Part shown: piece by piece, positions 17,492-26,817 of the stretch | Position numbering within the stretch: the first letter of the stretch is position 1 | How the letters are laid out: every line of letters starts with the position of its first letter | DNA from: CAVSJA01 sp963728145 | Lineage (GTDB): Bacteria; Bacteroidota; Bacteroidia; Chitinophagales; Chitinophagaceae | Direction of reading: 5' to 3' | DNA length: 64,000 bases | Assembly (NCBI GenBank): GCA_963728145.1 | Contig: CAVSJA010000002.1 | Coordinates: 930,001 to 994,000, forward strand | Made by a program: the position numbers and the translations under genes | Notes under the pieces: generated by a model | The model's database searches: none | What the model saw: only the letters and a program-made list of their open reading frames with translations | What the model was told of the DNA's origin: nothing

Positions 17492-17550
17492 TTATTTAGA
17501 AAACCCAACGAACATTATATTACTTATTTGGATTACTCGCATTAGTTTCT

Positions 17551-17774
17551 CTGTGTCCTCTGTGCTCATTCCTTACACCCGTCATTCCCGCGGTATGATT
17601 TAGGGAAACTCACGACGAAAGGCAACCAAGCGGGAACCCCCTAAAATTTGTTAGTACCATTTGGCTTTAGGAAATTAGTTGGTAGGGGATCCCCGCTTGG
17701 TACCTCATTTAAGAAGTCACTGAGATTGCATCGCGGGGATGACGAACTTAAGTGTGTAAGGCAGAGGACGCAGA
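17551..17774. repeat. Nested inverted repeat between convergent genes
   Basis: Pairs are read from the outside in: CTGTGTCCTCTG/CAGAGGACGCAG, CTTACACCC/GTGTGTAAG, GTCATTCCCGCG/CGCGGGGATGAC and CCAAGCGGG/CCCGCTTGG. The whole 224 bases can fold as one interrupted hairpin. It lies between the 3' ends of the aminotransferase gene and mqnD, where it could act as a two-way terminator. Confidence 0.75.
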
Positions 17775-17782
17775 AAATTAAT

Positions 17783-18616
17783 TTACGGCGTCACAAATAT
17801 TTCTTTAGTAGGATAGTTTATTCCCTTCACCTCGCTATAAGTTTCAAGCAGTTTCCAAACAGCTTTTTCGCCATTGACGCCGAGGTCGAGTGAATAATCA
17901 TTCACGTAGAGTTCGATATGTTTTCGCATGACCTCTTCGTCCATTGCCTGGCTATGACTGCGGATGTATTCACTAAGTGCAGGATATTCGCTAAATGCGA
18001 TCTCGATACTTTGGCGGATAAGTTGATTAACTCTTTGCTGAAGCTGAAAACTGAAGCTCCGGCGGATAACGATACCGCCCAGGGGAATTGGTGAATGCGT
18101 TTGTTTTTCCCAATGGCTTCCGAGATCCATCATTAATTTTAAGCCTTTTGCCTTATAGGTAAAACGATTTTCATGAATGATCACGCCGGCATCCACTTCT
18201 CCATTGAGGATTGCATCTTCCACTTTCGAAAAAAGCATGAAATGTTTATTCTTTGCATTTGGAAAAGCCATTGAGAAGAGAAGGTTTGCGGTCGTGTGCT
18301 CACCGGGGATACCAATTCTTAATGTATCTACGACTGAAGGAGAATAAGGAAATTTTGTAATCAATAGTGGTCCGACTCCAACGCCCAATGCACTGCCCGC
18401 ATTCAATACAACATAATGTTCCAATGCTTGTGGTAATGCTGCGTAACTGATCTTGCTGATATCGAGTTTTCCTGCATTTGCCCATTGGTTAAGCGTCTCT
18501 ACGTCTTCCAGCACAGGTTCCCATTCAATCCCCGGCGTATGGATCTTGTTATTCACCAATGCATCAAAGATGAATGTATCATTCGGACAGGGAGAAAATC
18601 CAATCGTAAGTTTCAT
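17783..18616 (-). CDS. mqnD: 1,4-dihydroxy-6-naphthoate synthase MqnD
   Basis: 277 residues. Converts cyclic dehypoxanthinyl futalosine to 1,4-dihydroxy-6-naphthoate in the futalosine route to menaquinone. The N-terminus IGFSPCPNDTFIFDALVN is the family signature, followed by KLDISKISYAALPQAL, GVGVGPLLITK and PIPLGGIVIRR. The fold is a periplasmic-binding-protein type. The start overlaps the mqnB stop (ATGA-type), so mqnB-mqnD is an operon. Confidence 0.92.
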   Translation of the reverse strand: MKLTIGFSPCPNDTFIFDALVNNKIHTPGIEWEPVLEDVETLNQWANAGKLDISKISYAALPQALEHYVVLNAGSALGVGVGPLLITKFPYSPSVVDTLRIGIPGEHTTANLLFSMAFPNAKNKHFMLFSKVEDAILNGEVDAGVIIHENRFTYKAKGLKLMMDLGSHWEKQTHSPIPLGGIVIRRSFSFQLQQRVNQLIRQSIEIAFSEYPALSEYIRSHSQAMDEEVMRKHIELYVNDYSLDLGVNGEKAVWKLLETYSEVKGINYPTKEIFVTP

Positions 18617-19278
18617 AACGTACCGTTAAGCTTGTTAACGAAATTGATGAGTTCCTGGTTGAGATTTGTTATGGCTTCAGTCATCTTCCATTGTGATTTA
18701 TCGCGTTCACCGATATAATTGGAGACGGCACGGATCTGGATAAAGGGTATCCCTTCCTGCAAGCATACATAATGAAAGCCTGCACCTTCCATCGATTCCG
18801 TGACGGGGGCATATTTTTCTATGATCTGATTTATTTTAATTGGATTTGTGGTGATCTCATTTACGGTTATACTGCGAACGGTTATCAATTGAGTTTTTGC
18901 CAAAAGATTTGCATGCGGGTTGATCAGTTTCCTGTCTTGAAACGGAAAGATTCCTGCATCGGCAAGCTCAAGATCAAATACATCCTTCCATTCGTCCTCT
19001 TCATGCACGCCCATATCGCCAATCACTTCATCCTTAATTGCGAGTACATGTCCGGGTGAGAAGATATGATGCAGGGTTCCCGCGACACCTGCCTGTATGG
19101 CAATGTCCGGTCTTTCGAGCGTAAACTTTTTGGTCAATCCATACGTAGTGTTTACCAATCCGACCCCGGTGATGACTGTTGTAAATCGATGATGATTCTT
19201 CAGGTATAATCGTTCCGACAGGTAGTTCAGGAAGGGTTCAATTTCCTGCCTTGTAGCGGCTACCAGGGCGATTTTCAT
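18613..19278 (-). CDS. mqnB: Futalosine hydrolase MqnB
   Basis: Start at 19278 (MKIALVAATRQEIEPF) is preferred over an upstream in-frame codon; 221 residues. Removes hypoxanthine from futalosine. Nucleoside-phosphorylase/MTAN fold features include ITGVGLVNTTYGL, QAGVAGTLHH and the substrate-binding TESMEGAGFHYVC, with the Glu expected to bind ribose. IRAVSNYIGERDKSQW near the C-terminus is also typical. Together with mqnD it indicates menaquinone synthesis by the futalosine rather than the classical MenF-D route. Confidence 0.9.
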   Translation of the reverse strand: MKIALVAATRQEIEPFLNYLSERLYLKNHHRFTTVITGVGLVNTTYGLTKKFTLERPDIAIQAGVAGTLHHIFSPGHVLAIKDEVIGDMGVHEEDEWKDVFDLELADAGIFPFQDRKLINPHANLLAKTQLITVRSITVNEITTNPIKINQIIEKYAPVTESMEGAGFHYVCLQEGIPFIQIRAVSNYIGERDKSQWKMTEAITNLNQELINFVNKLNGTL

Positions 19279-19475
19279 GCAAGTGAAGAATGTTGGACAA
19301 ATATCGCTCAATTAGGGTTAAGGCCGGGGTTATATATACTATTTTTGAATTCATCCTGTGGATTTTAACCATGACCGGGAACAATTTCTTTACTGACCTG
19401 TTATTGAAAACCATTAAATGACACCCAGAGGGTTAGCATATAACGTTTAACCGCATTATTTTGTAATTTGATGAT

Positions 19476-19886
19476 ATGAGCAAAGTGGCCGTTTATAGAA
19501 AGGAACATTTCAACGCAGCACATCGCTTGTATAATCCGGAGTGGGATATGGCAACCAATGACCGTGTTTTTGGGAAATGCAATAATCCGAATTTTCATGG
19601 ACATAACTATGAATTGGTGGTGAAAGTAACCGGCGAGGTAAACAAAAAAACCGGTTACGTGATGGACCTTAAGGACCTGAGCGATTTGATAAAATCAGAA
19701 GTGTTGGATCGGTTTGATCACAAAAATTTGAATTTAGATGTAACCGAATTCGCAAATCTTAATCCAACAGCTGAGAATATTTGTATCGTTATTTATGAAT
19801 TGTTGCGGGCAAAAATTGATAAGAAGTATGATCTCCAGATACGTTTATACGAAACGGAAAGAAATATCGTAGAATATCCAACTTAG
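19476..19886 (+). CDS. queD: 6-carboxytetrahydropterin synthase / 6-pyruvoyltetrahydropterin synthase family (QueD-like)
   Basis: 136 residues. Zinc ligands are seen in HFNAAH and FHGHNYE, and the catalytic Cys in GKCNNPNFHGHN. MDLKDLSDLIK and LNPTAENICIVIYE are typical of the family. It acts on dihydroneopterin triphosphate, the product of FolE, encoded 91 bases downstream on the same strand, so the pair may feed queuosine or pterin synthesis. The sequence does not distinguish QueD from PTPS activity. Confidence 0.85.
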   Translation: MSKVAVYRKEHFNAAHRLYNPEWDMATNDRVFGKCNNPNFHGHNYELVVKVTGEVNKKTGYVMDLKDLSDLIKSEVLDRFDHKNLNLDVTEFANLNPTAENICIVIYELLRAKIDKKYDLQIRLYETERNIVEYPT

Positions 19887-19976
19887 AACAAAATGGTAAA
19901 TCAGATCCCCATTTTAAGATGGGGACGCAATTCGTAAATATTGCTAAGAGCAACTATCAATATAATTAAGGTAACT

Positions 19977-20573
19977 ATGGCTTATAAAAAGACGGAACAA
20001 TACGAAGACAAGATCACCAGCGGATTGATCGAGAATTACCGCGAGTCACTGGGTTTATTGGGAGAAGATCCTAATAGAGAAGGATTATTGAAAACTCCCG
20101 AACGCGTGGCAAAGGCGATGCAGTATTTGACGCAGGGCTACCAGATGGATGCCATTGCAATTTTGCAATCGGCCAAGTTTCATGAGGAGATCAGCGAGAT
20201 GATCGTTGTAAAGGATATCGAACTTTATAGCATGTGCGAACATCATATGCTTCCCTTCTTCGGAAAAGCGCATGTTGCATATATTCCCAATGGTTATATC
20301 ACGGGTTTAAGCAAGATTGCCAGGGTAGTGGACGTCTATTCAAGACGACTACAGGTGCAAGAAAGATTAACTACACAGATACTCGATGCAATCAAACAAA
20401 CACTGAACCCACTTGGAGTGGCAGTAGTTATTGAAGCTTCACATTTATGCATGATGATGCGCGGGGTACAAAAGCAAAACTCTGTTACGACTACTTCGGC
20501 ATTTTTCGGGGAGTTTGAAAAGAATTCTACGAGGAGTGAGTTTTTGAAATTGATTAGTTCAAAACTGCATTAG
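19977..20573 (+). CDS. folE: GTP cyclohydrolase I
   Basis: 199 residues from ATG 19977. Converts GTP to 7,8-dihydroneopterin triphosphate, the first step of folate and pterin synthesis. Zinc-binding and catalytic motifs are MCEHHMLPFFGKAHVAYIP, GLSKIARVVDVYSRRLQVQE and ASHLCMMMRGVQKQNSVTTT. An upstream in-frame codon at 19941 is less likely because the family begins near KTEQYEDKI. Follows the QueD-like gene on the same strand. Confidence 0.93.
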   Translation: MAYKKTEQYEDKITSGLIENYRESLGLLGEDPNREGLLKTPERVAKAMQYLTQGYQMDAIAILQSAKFHEEISEMIVVKDIELYSMCEHHMLPFFGKAHVAYIPNGYITGLSKIARVVDVYSRRLQVQERLTTQILDAIKQTLNPLGVAVVIEASHLCMMMRGVQKQNSVTTTSAFFGEFEKNSTRSEFLKLISSKLH

Positions 20574-20647
20574 GACTATTGATTGTCGGGCGCGATCTAT
20601 ATTTCACTCCACTAAACCAGCAAGATTTGACGGGCAATTTGTTCAAA

Positions 20648-21097
20648 ATGACGAAAGTCCAATTGGTAACTCTTTTAGATGAAATACTTAAACCAGAAGG
20701 GTTCAAAAGAAAAGGGAACTCGTGGTATCGAAGTGATGAAGAATTAATAAAGAAAGTGCAGCTTCAGAAATCAAGTTTTGGTAATTTTTATTATATCAAT
20801 TATGGATTTGATATTAAGGAATTGGAATTGGTAGGTTTAGCTGCACATATTTATTTGCGCCTGGGGTCAATGAATGAGCGATCGAATAAGGAAATTATTC
20901 AACTCTTAGATTTAGATGTAGAAGTTCCTGAAGAAGCGAGAAAATCCAAACTAACTTCATATATAAATGAACAAATCATAACTGAATTCAAAAACATTAA
21001 CACAGCACAAGATTTATTAAAGTATATCCAGCGCACAGGCCAAGCATTTTTGATGCCACTAGTCGTACAAAAGTATTTTGGGTTACAGAGTTCCTAA
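20648..21097 (+). CDS. DUF4304 family protein
   Basis: 150 residues from ATG 20648. The start LLDEILKPEGFKRKGNSWYR and the middle FGNFYYINYGFDIKELEL fit DUF4304, small cytoplasmic proteins of unknown function scattered in many bacteria and often found in toxin-immunity or accessory contexts. No toxin gene is adjacent. It follows folE by 74 bases and may be read through from it. Composition is more AT-rich than folE, hinting at separate acquisition (inference). Confidence 0.65.
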   Translation: MTKVQLVTLLDEILKPEGFKRKGNSWYRSDEELIKKVQLQKSSFGNFYYINYGFDIKELELVGLAAHIYLRLGSMNERSNKEIIQLLDLDVEVPEEARKSKLTSYINEQIITEFKNINTAQDLLKYIQRTGQAFLMPLVVQKYFGLQSS

Positions 21098-21254
21098 AAT
21101 TCCCGATACGACGTGATTATCCGCTACTTTCCCCAATCTTCCGTGCCATCCTTATCTTACGTGGCCACTTCTTCCCAAATCAGTCACCTTACAAATAATG
21201 AACGTACTTTAAGTTTTTTGTGGCATTTTTGTCCATTCTAAAACCCCTGATCGC

Positions 21255-22145
21255 ATGAAGCATGCATACGTGTTTCCCGGCCAAGGTTCACAGGTGCCGG
21301 GCATGGGCAAGAACCATTATGAAAGCAGCGCATTTGCCAAGAAACTATTTGAACAGGCCAATGAGATCCTGGGCTTCCGGATATCTGACCTGATGTTCAA
21401 TGGTACCGAGGAAGATTTGAAGCAAACCAATGTAACCCAGCCTGCAGTATTTCTCCATTCCGTTATAGCGTTCAAAAGTATCGATGGGCCAAGACCTGAA
21501 ATGGTAGCCGGTCACTCGCTTGGCGAGTTTTCAGCATTGGTGGCTAATGGTGGATTGAGTTTTGAAGATGCATTGAGACTGGTTGCTGTTCGTGCAAGTG
21601 CAATGCAAAAAGCATGTGAAGCGAATCCTTCCACAATGGCTGCTGTAATTGGATTGGATGATGAGAAAGTGGAAGAGATCTGTCATGTTGTTCAAAGCGA
21701 AACTTCGGAAATTGTTGTTCCGGCAAATTACAATTGTCCCGGACAGTTAGTTATAAGCGGATCATTGAAAGGGATTGATATTGCCTGCGAAAGATTAAAA
21801 GCAGCTGGTGCTAAAAGAGCATTGGTGCTGCCAGTTGGTGGAGCATTCCATTCACCTTTGATGGAACCGGCAAAGGAAGAATTAAAGAAAGCAATCGAAA
21901 CAACCACTTTTTATACTCCAACCTGCCCCGTATACCAAAATGTCGTTGCCAAGGCAGTAACGCATCCCGAAGAGATCAAGAAGAATCTCATCGAACAACT
22001 AACCGGCGCCGTTAGGTGGACACAAACTGTAAAAGCAATGATTGGTGATGGGGCAAAGAAGTTTACTGAGGTGGGTCCGGGGAAAGTGCTGCAAGGGTTG
22101 ATTAATAAGATTGAGAAAGGAGCGGAGACCGAGGGAGTTAATTGA
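21255..22145 (+). CDS. fabD: Malonyl-CoA:acyl carrier protein transacylase
   Basis: 296 residues. Loads malonyl groups onto ACP for fatty acid synthesis. The oxyanion motif FPGQGSQVPGMG, the nucleophile Ser in AGHSLGEFSALV and the catalytic His in VGGAFHSPLM are all present. TEVGPGKVLQGL near the C-terminus is the usual family ending. Monocistronic, with an inverted-repeat hairpin just downstream. Confidence 0.93.
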   Translation: MKHAYVFPGQGSQVPGMGKNHYESSAFAKKLFEQANEILGFRISDLMFNGTEEDLKQTNVTQPAVFLHSVIAFKSIDGPRPEMVAGHSLGEFSALVANGGLSFEDALRLVAVRASAMQKACEANPSTMAAVIGLDDEKVEEICHVVQSETSEIVVPANYNCPGQLVISGSLKGIDIACERLKAAGAKRALVLPVGGAFHSPLMEPAKEELKKAIETTTFYTPTCPVYQNVVAKAVTHPEEIKKNLIEQLTGAVRWTQTVKAMIGDGAKKFTEVGPGKVLQGLINKIEKGAETEGVN

Positions 22146-22169
22146 GATGCTTCAGGCGCATGACCCTAA

Positions 22170-22293
22170 AACACTCAACACTCAACATTCAACACTCAAT
22201 TTTCATTGAAATATTCAATAATAAATACAATAACTAATTTCTCATTGAAAGTTACTCCTTCACTTGAATATTGAGTGTTGAATGTTGAGTGTT
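22170..22293. repeat. Inverted tandem-repeat arms, unit aacactcaac
   Basis: Left arm 22170-22199 is a run of acactcaac/attcaac units; right arm 22265-22293 is the reverse complement (ttgagtgttgaatgttgag), separated by 65 AT-rich bases. It lies between the convergent fabD and GNAT genes and could fold into a terminator-like hairpin. Confidence 0.85.
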
Positions 22294-22319
22294 CCAGGGA
22301 GCTACAGCATGAGCAATCA

Positions 22320-22784
22320 TCAAACATACAACGTGCAATTCACCCACTCCGGATCAAATTTCGTGTCGTATTTTTTATAGAAGTTTATTGCGGGTTCATT
22401 CCAATCGAGTACCTGCCAGATAATTCTGTTGAAACTTTTTTCTTTTGCTTCTACGATCAAACGATCGAATAAAAGTTTGCCGATCTTTTGCCCGCGCATT
22501 TTTTCTGTGACGAGAATGTCTTCGAGATACATGGCTTGTCCTTTCCAGGTTGAATAGCGAACATAGTATAGGGCAAAGCCATGAATGGTCTCTTTTCCTT
22601 TTTCATCTTTTTCCATAGCTACAAAGCCCCACCAAATTGGATGTTTACCAAAGCCGCTTTCAACAAAGTGTTCGTCGGTTACGGTTACCTCTTGTGGTGC
22701 GTGTTCGTATTCCGCGAGTTCGCGGATGAGTTCCATTAAGCGGGGGCAGTCTTCTTTTACAGCTCTTCGGATTGTGATATTCAT
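22320..22784 (-). CDS. GNAT-family N-acetyltransferase (diamine/spermidine acetyltransferase-like)
   Basis: 155 residues from ATG 22784. The start (MNITIRRAVKEDCPRLMELI) is typical. The acetyl-CoA binding motif A reads YLEDILVTEKMRGQKIGKLL with the Q/R-x-x-G-x-G/K pattern, followed by WQVLDWNEPAINFYKKY. The sequence resembles SAT1-like diamine acetyltransferases, but the substrate is not certain. A short tandem run of ggtgaat/tcaatggtgaat units precedes the start. Confidence 0.82.
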   Translation of the reverse strand: MNITIRRAVKEDCPRLMELIRELAEYEHAPQEVTVTDEHFVESGFGKHPIWWGFVAMEKDEKGKETIHGFALYYVRYSTWKGQAMYLEDILVTEKMRGQKIGKLLFDRLIVEAKEKSFNRIIWQVLDWNEPAINFYKKYDTKFDPEWVNCTLYV

Positions 22785-22800
22785 GGTGAATGGTGAATGG

Positions 22801-24514
22801 TCAATGGTGAATTGTGAATAATAAATAATCATTTTGCACCTGGTGACCCGGACCCTTAACAAATCTTCCGGGTTTTGCACCGGTATGCTCTCCATCTTTT
22901 AATACTTGTTGGCCATTTACAAAAACATGAATCATGCCGCTTGCGTATTGATGGGGTTTATCGAACGTGGCGTGATCTTTAACTGCAGCTGGATCAAAAA
23001 TTACAATGTCGGCATAGTTACCAACTTTTAATTCGCCTCTGCGTTTGAGTTTCAGGTTTGTTGCAGGTAGTTTGCTTAGTTTATTGATAGCTGATTGTAA
23101 TGAAAGTAAGTTTTTCGTCGCGGGAATATTTTCCGATCACCCTTGCAAACGTACCATAGGCGCGAGGATGAGCGCTTTGCCTAATAAATATCCCTTCAGG
23201 CGCCATGGATGCGGCATCGCTTCCAAAACTTAACCAGGGTAGGGGGATTTGTTTTTTTACATTGTCTTCGTTGATCATGAAATAAGCAACTTCAACGCGG
23301 CTGCTATCTTCAACAATCAGGTTCATTGCTGTCTCTTCTTCGCTTGTGCCTCGTAGTTGGGCAACTTCCGCAAGTGTTTTGCCAATATATTTTCTAAGGC
23401 TATCTCTTCTGAATCCAAGCAATAAAACATTTTTCGCTCCATCGGAACCATAGTAAAGATTTTCCCAATCCATCGGATTTGTATTCATTGCTTTTTTCAT
23501 TTCCTCCCGGATGTTCTTATCCTGGAGTCGCTGCCAGAGTTTTCCAAAGCCTCCATCCTGTAATAAAGGAGGAAAGGATGCAGTCAATCCGGTAGCTCCC
23601 GCTGTATAAGTATACATATCCGCAGTAATATTGATTCCTTCTTTTCTTGCACGCTCAATTCTGCGGATCACGCTATCCATTTTATTCCAGTTGTTCTTAC
23701 CAGCTGCTTTTAAATGGTAGATCTCTGCATGCACACCTGCATTCTTCGCGATAGTTATCAATTCTTCAACGGCTTCATAAATACGATTTCCTTCACTGCG
23801 CATATGACTGATATAAGACCCACCATATTTTCCTGCTTCGCGGCAGAGTTCTGTGAGCTCTTCTGTCTTGACAAAAAAAGCTGGTGGATAGATCAACGAA
23901 GATCCAATACCCAATGCGCCTTCCTCCATTGCCTGCTTCACGAGTGCTTTCATACTATCCATTTCCTGTGGCGTTGGATCTCGGTTATCTTCTCCAATAA
24001 CATAAGTTCGTATAGTTGTAGCGCCAACGAATGAAGCGATATTGGTTGAAACTCCTCTCTTTTCTAACCAGCCCAGGTATTCGCCGAGGCTGTTCCATTC
24101 GATATTATATTTAATATCCACCTGGTCTTTTTGCATGTCCTCCTTTATCTTTTTGTTCCAGGGACCCATGCTCCATCCTTCACCAAATACTTCAAGGGTC
24201 ACACCCTGGCGGATATCACCCTGTGAGCGTCCATCTTCGATCAATGATTCAGGTGCCCAGCTCAACATATTAATGAAGCCGGGAGCAACTGCCATTCCTT
24301 TCGCGTCGAGTTCTTCGGTTGCCGTTGCATCTTTCAAATCACCAATGAATACAATGGAATCTCCATTAATTCCGATATCACCCTTAAAGGGTTCGCCGCC
24401 ATTGCCGTCATAGATCAGGCCATTGCGGATGATCTTATCGTAGGTGGTTTTTTCTTTGCAGGAAATAACAAGAATAGAAAAAATGATAATACAGGTTGAT
24501 ACAGTTCTGCGCAT
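22801..24514 (-). CDS. D-aminoacylase-like amidohydrolase lipoprotein (frameshifted as sequenced)
   Basis: Start at 24514 gives a lipoprotein signal (FSILVISC). The protein matches the N-acyl-D-amino-acid deacylase group: VAPGFIN, GLIYDGNGGEPFKGDIGI, GALGIGSSLIYPP, YISHMRSEGNRIYEAVEELI, FGSDAAS. The usual metal-binding HxH after VAPGFID is replaced by NMLSWAPE, so the active site differs from classical D-aminoacylase. The frame is lost near 23098. With one base removed the C-terminus continues LQSAINKLSKLPATNLKLKR, then GNYADIVIFDPAAVKDHATF to a stop at 22801. Repaired length is about 570 residues. Confidence 0.78.
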
Positions 24515-24617
24515 GATCAAGTTTTGAATATAGGGTGGTGAATGTAGCATTTTTTTTGAAGGTTGATGTTGCGATGGATTGATAAGTTGAGAAGGAACTA
24601 AACGGCGGAGTTTCTGT

Positions 24618-24836
24618 TCCGCCCCTTCGGGGCGGGATTAAAAAAATCGACGTTGGCTACCAAGATTGCGTCCCTTCGGGACGGCGTTGGCAATTCCAGA
24701 TAACTTTACTATGTGGCTCAGCCACTTCATAATTGCGGAGCAACCCCGTCCCGAAGGGACGCAAGCTTGGTAGCGAAAACGCATTGCCGCAACGTCTCGC
24801 CACGTCCTGATAATTATTGGGAGGGCGAAACCTGGG
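24618..24836. repeat. REP/MITE-like palindromic element (fragment or divergent copy)
   Basis: Contains CGCCCCTTCGGGGCG, then GCTACCAAGATTGCGTCCC with a cgtcccttcgggacg palindrome, and later the inverted counterpart (CGTCCCGAAGGGACGCAAG, CTTGGTAGC). The architecture is like the elements at 29929 and 62725, where CTACAAAGATTGAACCCC precedes a palindrome. No gene is visible here. Confidence 0.65.
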
Positions 24837-25380
24837 TCACGATTTTTTTGGATGATATGTGAGAGAGACAAGACCGGATGAATATGTTTTCGTATCGATA
24901 AGTTCCAACTTTATGCGGTCTTTTAAATTCTGAAACAAAGGTTTGCCGCCTCCAAGCAAGATTGGATGAACACCAACGCCAATTTCATCCACAAGTCCGA
25001 GATTCATCAATGAAGTGGTCAGGCTTGCTCCACCAAATAACCAGATGTCTTTTCCATTTTCATTCTTTATTGCTCTTACTTTTTCTTCCAGTCTATCACT
25101 ATTTACCAGTATATATTCTTTTGGAATTTCTTTGAGTGTATCAGAGAATATGTATTGTTTGAAATGAGCAAAAGGTCCCATTTGTTCTTCTGTAGGTTTT
25201 ACTTCAGAGTTTGGACCGAACATTTCATAGGTTCTTCTTCCAATAAATAAGGCGTCGATCGCGTTTGAAAAAATCGGACATGCCATAATCCTGGTCCGTA
25301 AAACACCAATCATATTCTCCTTTTGGACCTTCAATAAATCCGTCGAGGCTGACGGCTACGCCAAGAATGACCTTTCGCAT
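24837..25380 (-). CDS. Dihydrofolate reductase / RibD C-terminal domain protein (frameshifted as sequenced)
   Basis: Starts MRKVILGVAVSLDGFIEGPK at 25380, the usual opening of the RibD_C/DHFR-like family. The frame shifts near 25267; after skipping one base it continues IDALFIGRRTYEMFG, DIWLFGGASLTTSLM, VGVHPILLGGGKPLF to SLTYHPKKS. About 180 residues. These are NADPH-binding reductases of unknown substrate; a true folate role is not shown. A second, decayed copy lies directly upstream at 25388-25899. Confidence 0.78.
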
Positions 25381-25387
25381 GGTGATT

Positions 25388-25899
25388 CTATTTTTTTACG
25401 TTATAGAAAAGCTTTACAAGTCCGGATGGAAAGGTTTTAACATCGTAAAGTTCCAATCTCCCTTCTGTTTTCCAAATTGACGATCATCGGTTTGCCGGTA
25501 CCAATCAATACCGGCATCAGGGAAAAATGTAATTCATCAACAGATTCAAATTTAGAAGCGAACTGAGAAGATTTGCACCCCCATAAACGGCTATGTCTTT
25601 TCCATTTTGTTCCTTTAGCCCGAGGATATAAGAACCAGTATCGTCCTTCACAAGTTTATATCCCGGTCTCACAGTTGACAAGGAATTAGAGAATACAATA
25701 CATTCAATTCCTTTAAAGCTGTCAGCACTCCCGCATTGCCGAGTTTTTCATAAGATCTTCTGCCGAATAAAAAGTAGTCATAATTTCTTGGCTGAATCTA
25801 CAATGTCTGTATCGTCCATGATCATCCAATCGTATTCTCCTTTGGTCCTTCAATGAAACCGTCGACGCTGATGGCAAATCCTCCGATTAATTTTCGCAT
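25388..25899 (-). pseudogene. Second DHFR/RibD-like copy, multiply frameshifted
   Basis: Begins MRKLIGGFAISVDGFIEGPK, closely like the gene downstream, and ends YDVKTFPSGLVKLFYNVKK. Between these the homologous sequence (YDWMIMDDTDIVDSAKK, FKGIECIVFSNSLSTVRPGY, DIAVYGGANLL, VDELHFSLMPVLIGTGKP) is spread over all three frames with both +1 and -1 changes, at least four in 510 bases. Unlike the single +1 shifts elsewhere, this mixed pattern fits real decay after tandem duplication. Confidence 0.75.
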
Positions 25900-25964
25900 A
25901 CGGCTTGAATTGATAGGAACAAAATTGAATCTGAAAGTTCGTAGAAAATTGTAAAAAAAGGACA

Positions 25965-26759
25965 TCACATAATATTTGCAGATTCTTTCAGGTACTGGCT
26001 CGGTGTGATTCCCGAATATTCCTTGAAATCATGGATAAAATGTGCCTGATCGTAATAGCCGGTTTCATAGGCAATTGAGGTGAGACTTTCCTGGGGATGG
26101 AGCTTCAATTCTTGCACCGCATTCATGAATTTTATTTTTCTCGCCAGTGTCTTTGGTGGAATGCCGGTATAGTGATCAAATCTTCTCAGCAATTGACGTT
26201 TACTGATCCCCGTTTTGTCTGAAAGTGATTCAATCTTGATTTGACCTTTGGCAAGTTCAATCTCTTTTATGCAGTATTCTACTGCATGATCCGGATTTTC
26301 ATTCTCCGGTCTTCTTTTCAATAAATACTGTTGCAATAAAACTGCACGTTGATCAGAATTTGTTGCAGCTAAAATTCTTTCTTCAATCTCGGCAGCGATT
26401 TTCCATATCAACTGCAAACCGGTTATACCATTATTTAATTCCCTGATCGCCGGTCCAAAAAAATGTGCGGCGCCCTGCGCAGTAAAGAACACGGAGATGA
26501 ATCCCATTTCTTTTCCAGGTTGCATATGCATATAGCGATCGAGCTGGGAGAGCATAAAGCTTCTTTCCTTGTGTGGATTCTTATTTTCAGCGATTCGGGC
26601 TTGATGCGGATCCCTGAAATGAATGATCAGTTCAACCAATGTGTTTGGTAAGATGCGAATCGGAAAATGATCCTCAACCGGCTCATTGGTTTCCATTGAC
26701 CAGATGCCGCTGATAAGAGGTTGTAAAGTTGGTACAATATTGTGTACCCGGCATTGCAT
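25965..26759 (-). CDS. AraC-family transcriptional regulator
   Basis: 265 residues from ATG 26759. An N-terminal ligand-type domain (HNIVPTLQPLISGIWSM) is followed by a C-terminal HTH_18 at residues about 175-260, with IESLSDKTGISKRQLLRRFD as the first helix-turn-helix and SLTSIAYETGYYDQAHFIHD, then YSGITPSQY as the second. Divergent from the MscS-type channel gene, with only 58 bases between the starts. The ligand is unknown; the adjacent DHFR-like genes on the same strand might be targets (inference). Confidence 0.85.
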   Translation of the reverse strand: MQCRVHNIVPTLQPLISGIWSMETNEPVEDHFPIRILPNTLVELIIHFRDPHQARIAENKNPHKERSFMLSQLDRYMHMQPGKEMGFISVFFTAQGAAHFFGPAIRELNNGITGLQLIWKIAAEIEERILAATNSDQRAVLLQQYLLKRRPENENPDHAVEYCIKEIELAKGQIKIESLSDKTGISKRQLLRRFDHYTGIPPKTLARKIKFMNAVQELKLHPQESLTSIAYETGYYDQAHFIHDFKEYSGITPSQYLKESANIM

Positions 26760-26817
26760 AACCAAATTTAAAAATACTGCCGCAAAACCATGGCATCATT
26801 TTTTTACCAGACGCATC

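Noticed and set aside
17492..17782. tRNA or small RNA gene in the aminotransferase-mqnD gap
   Set aside because: The pairing is one long nested inverted repeat with no cloverleaf or known RNA signature.
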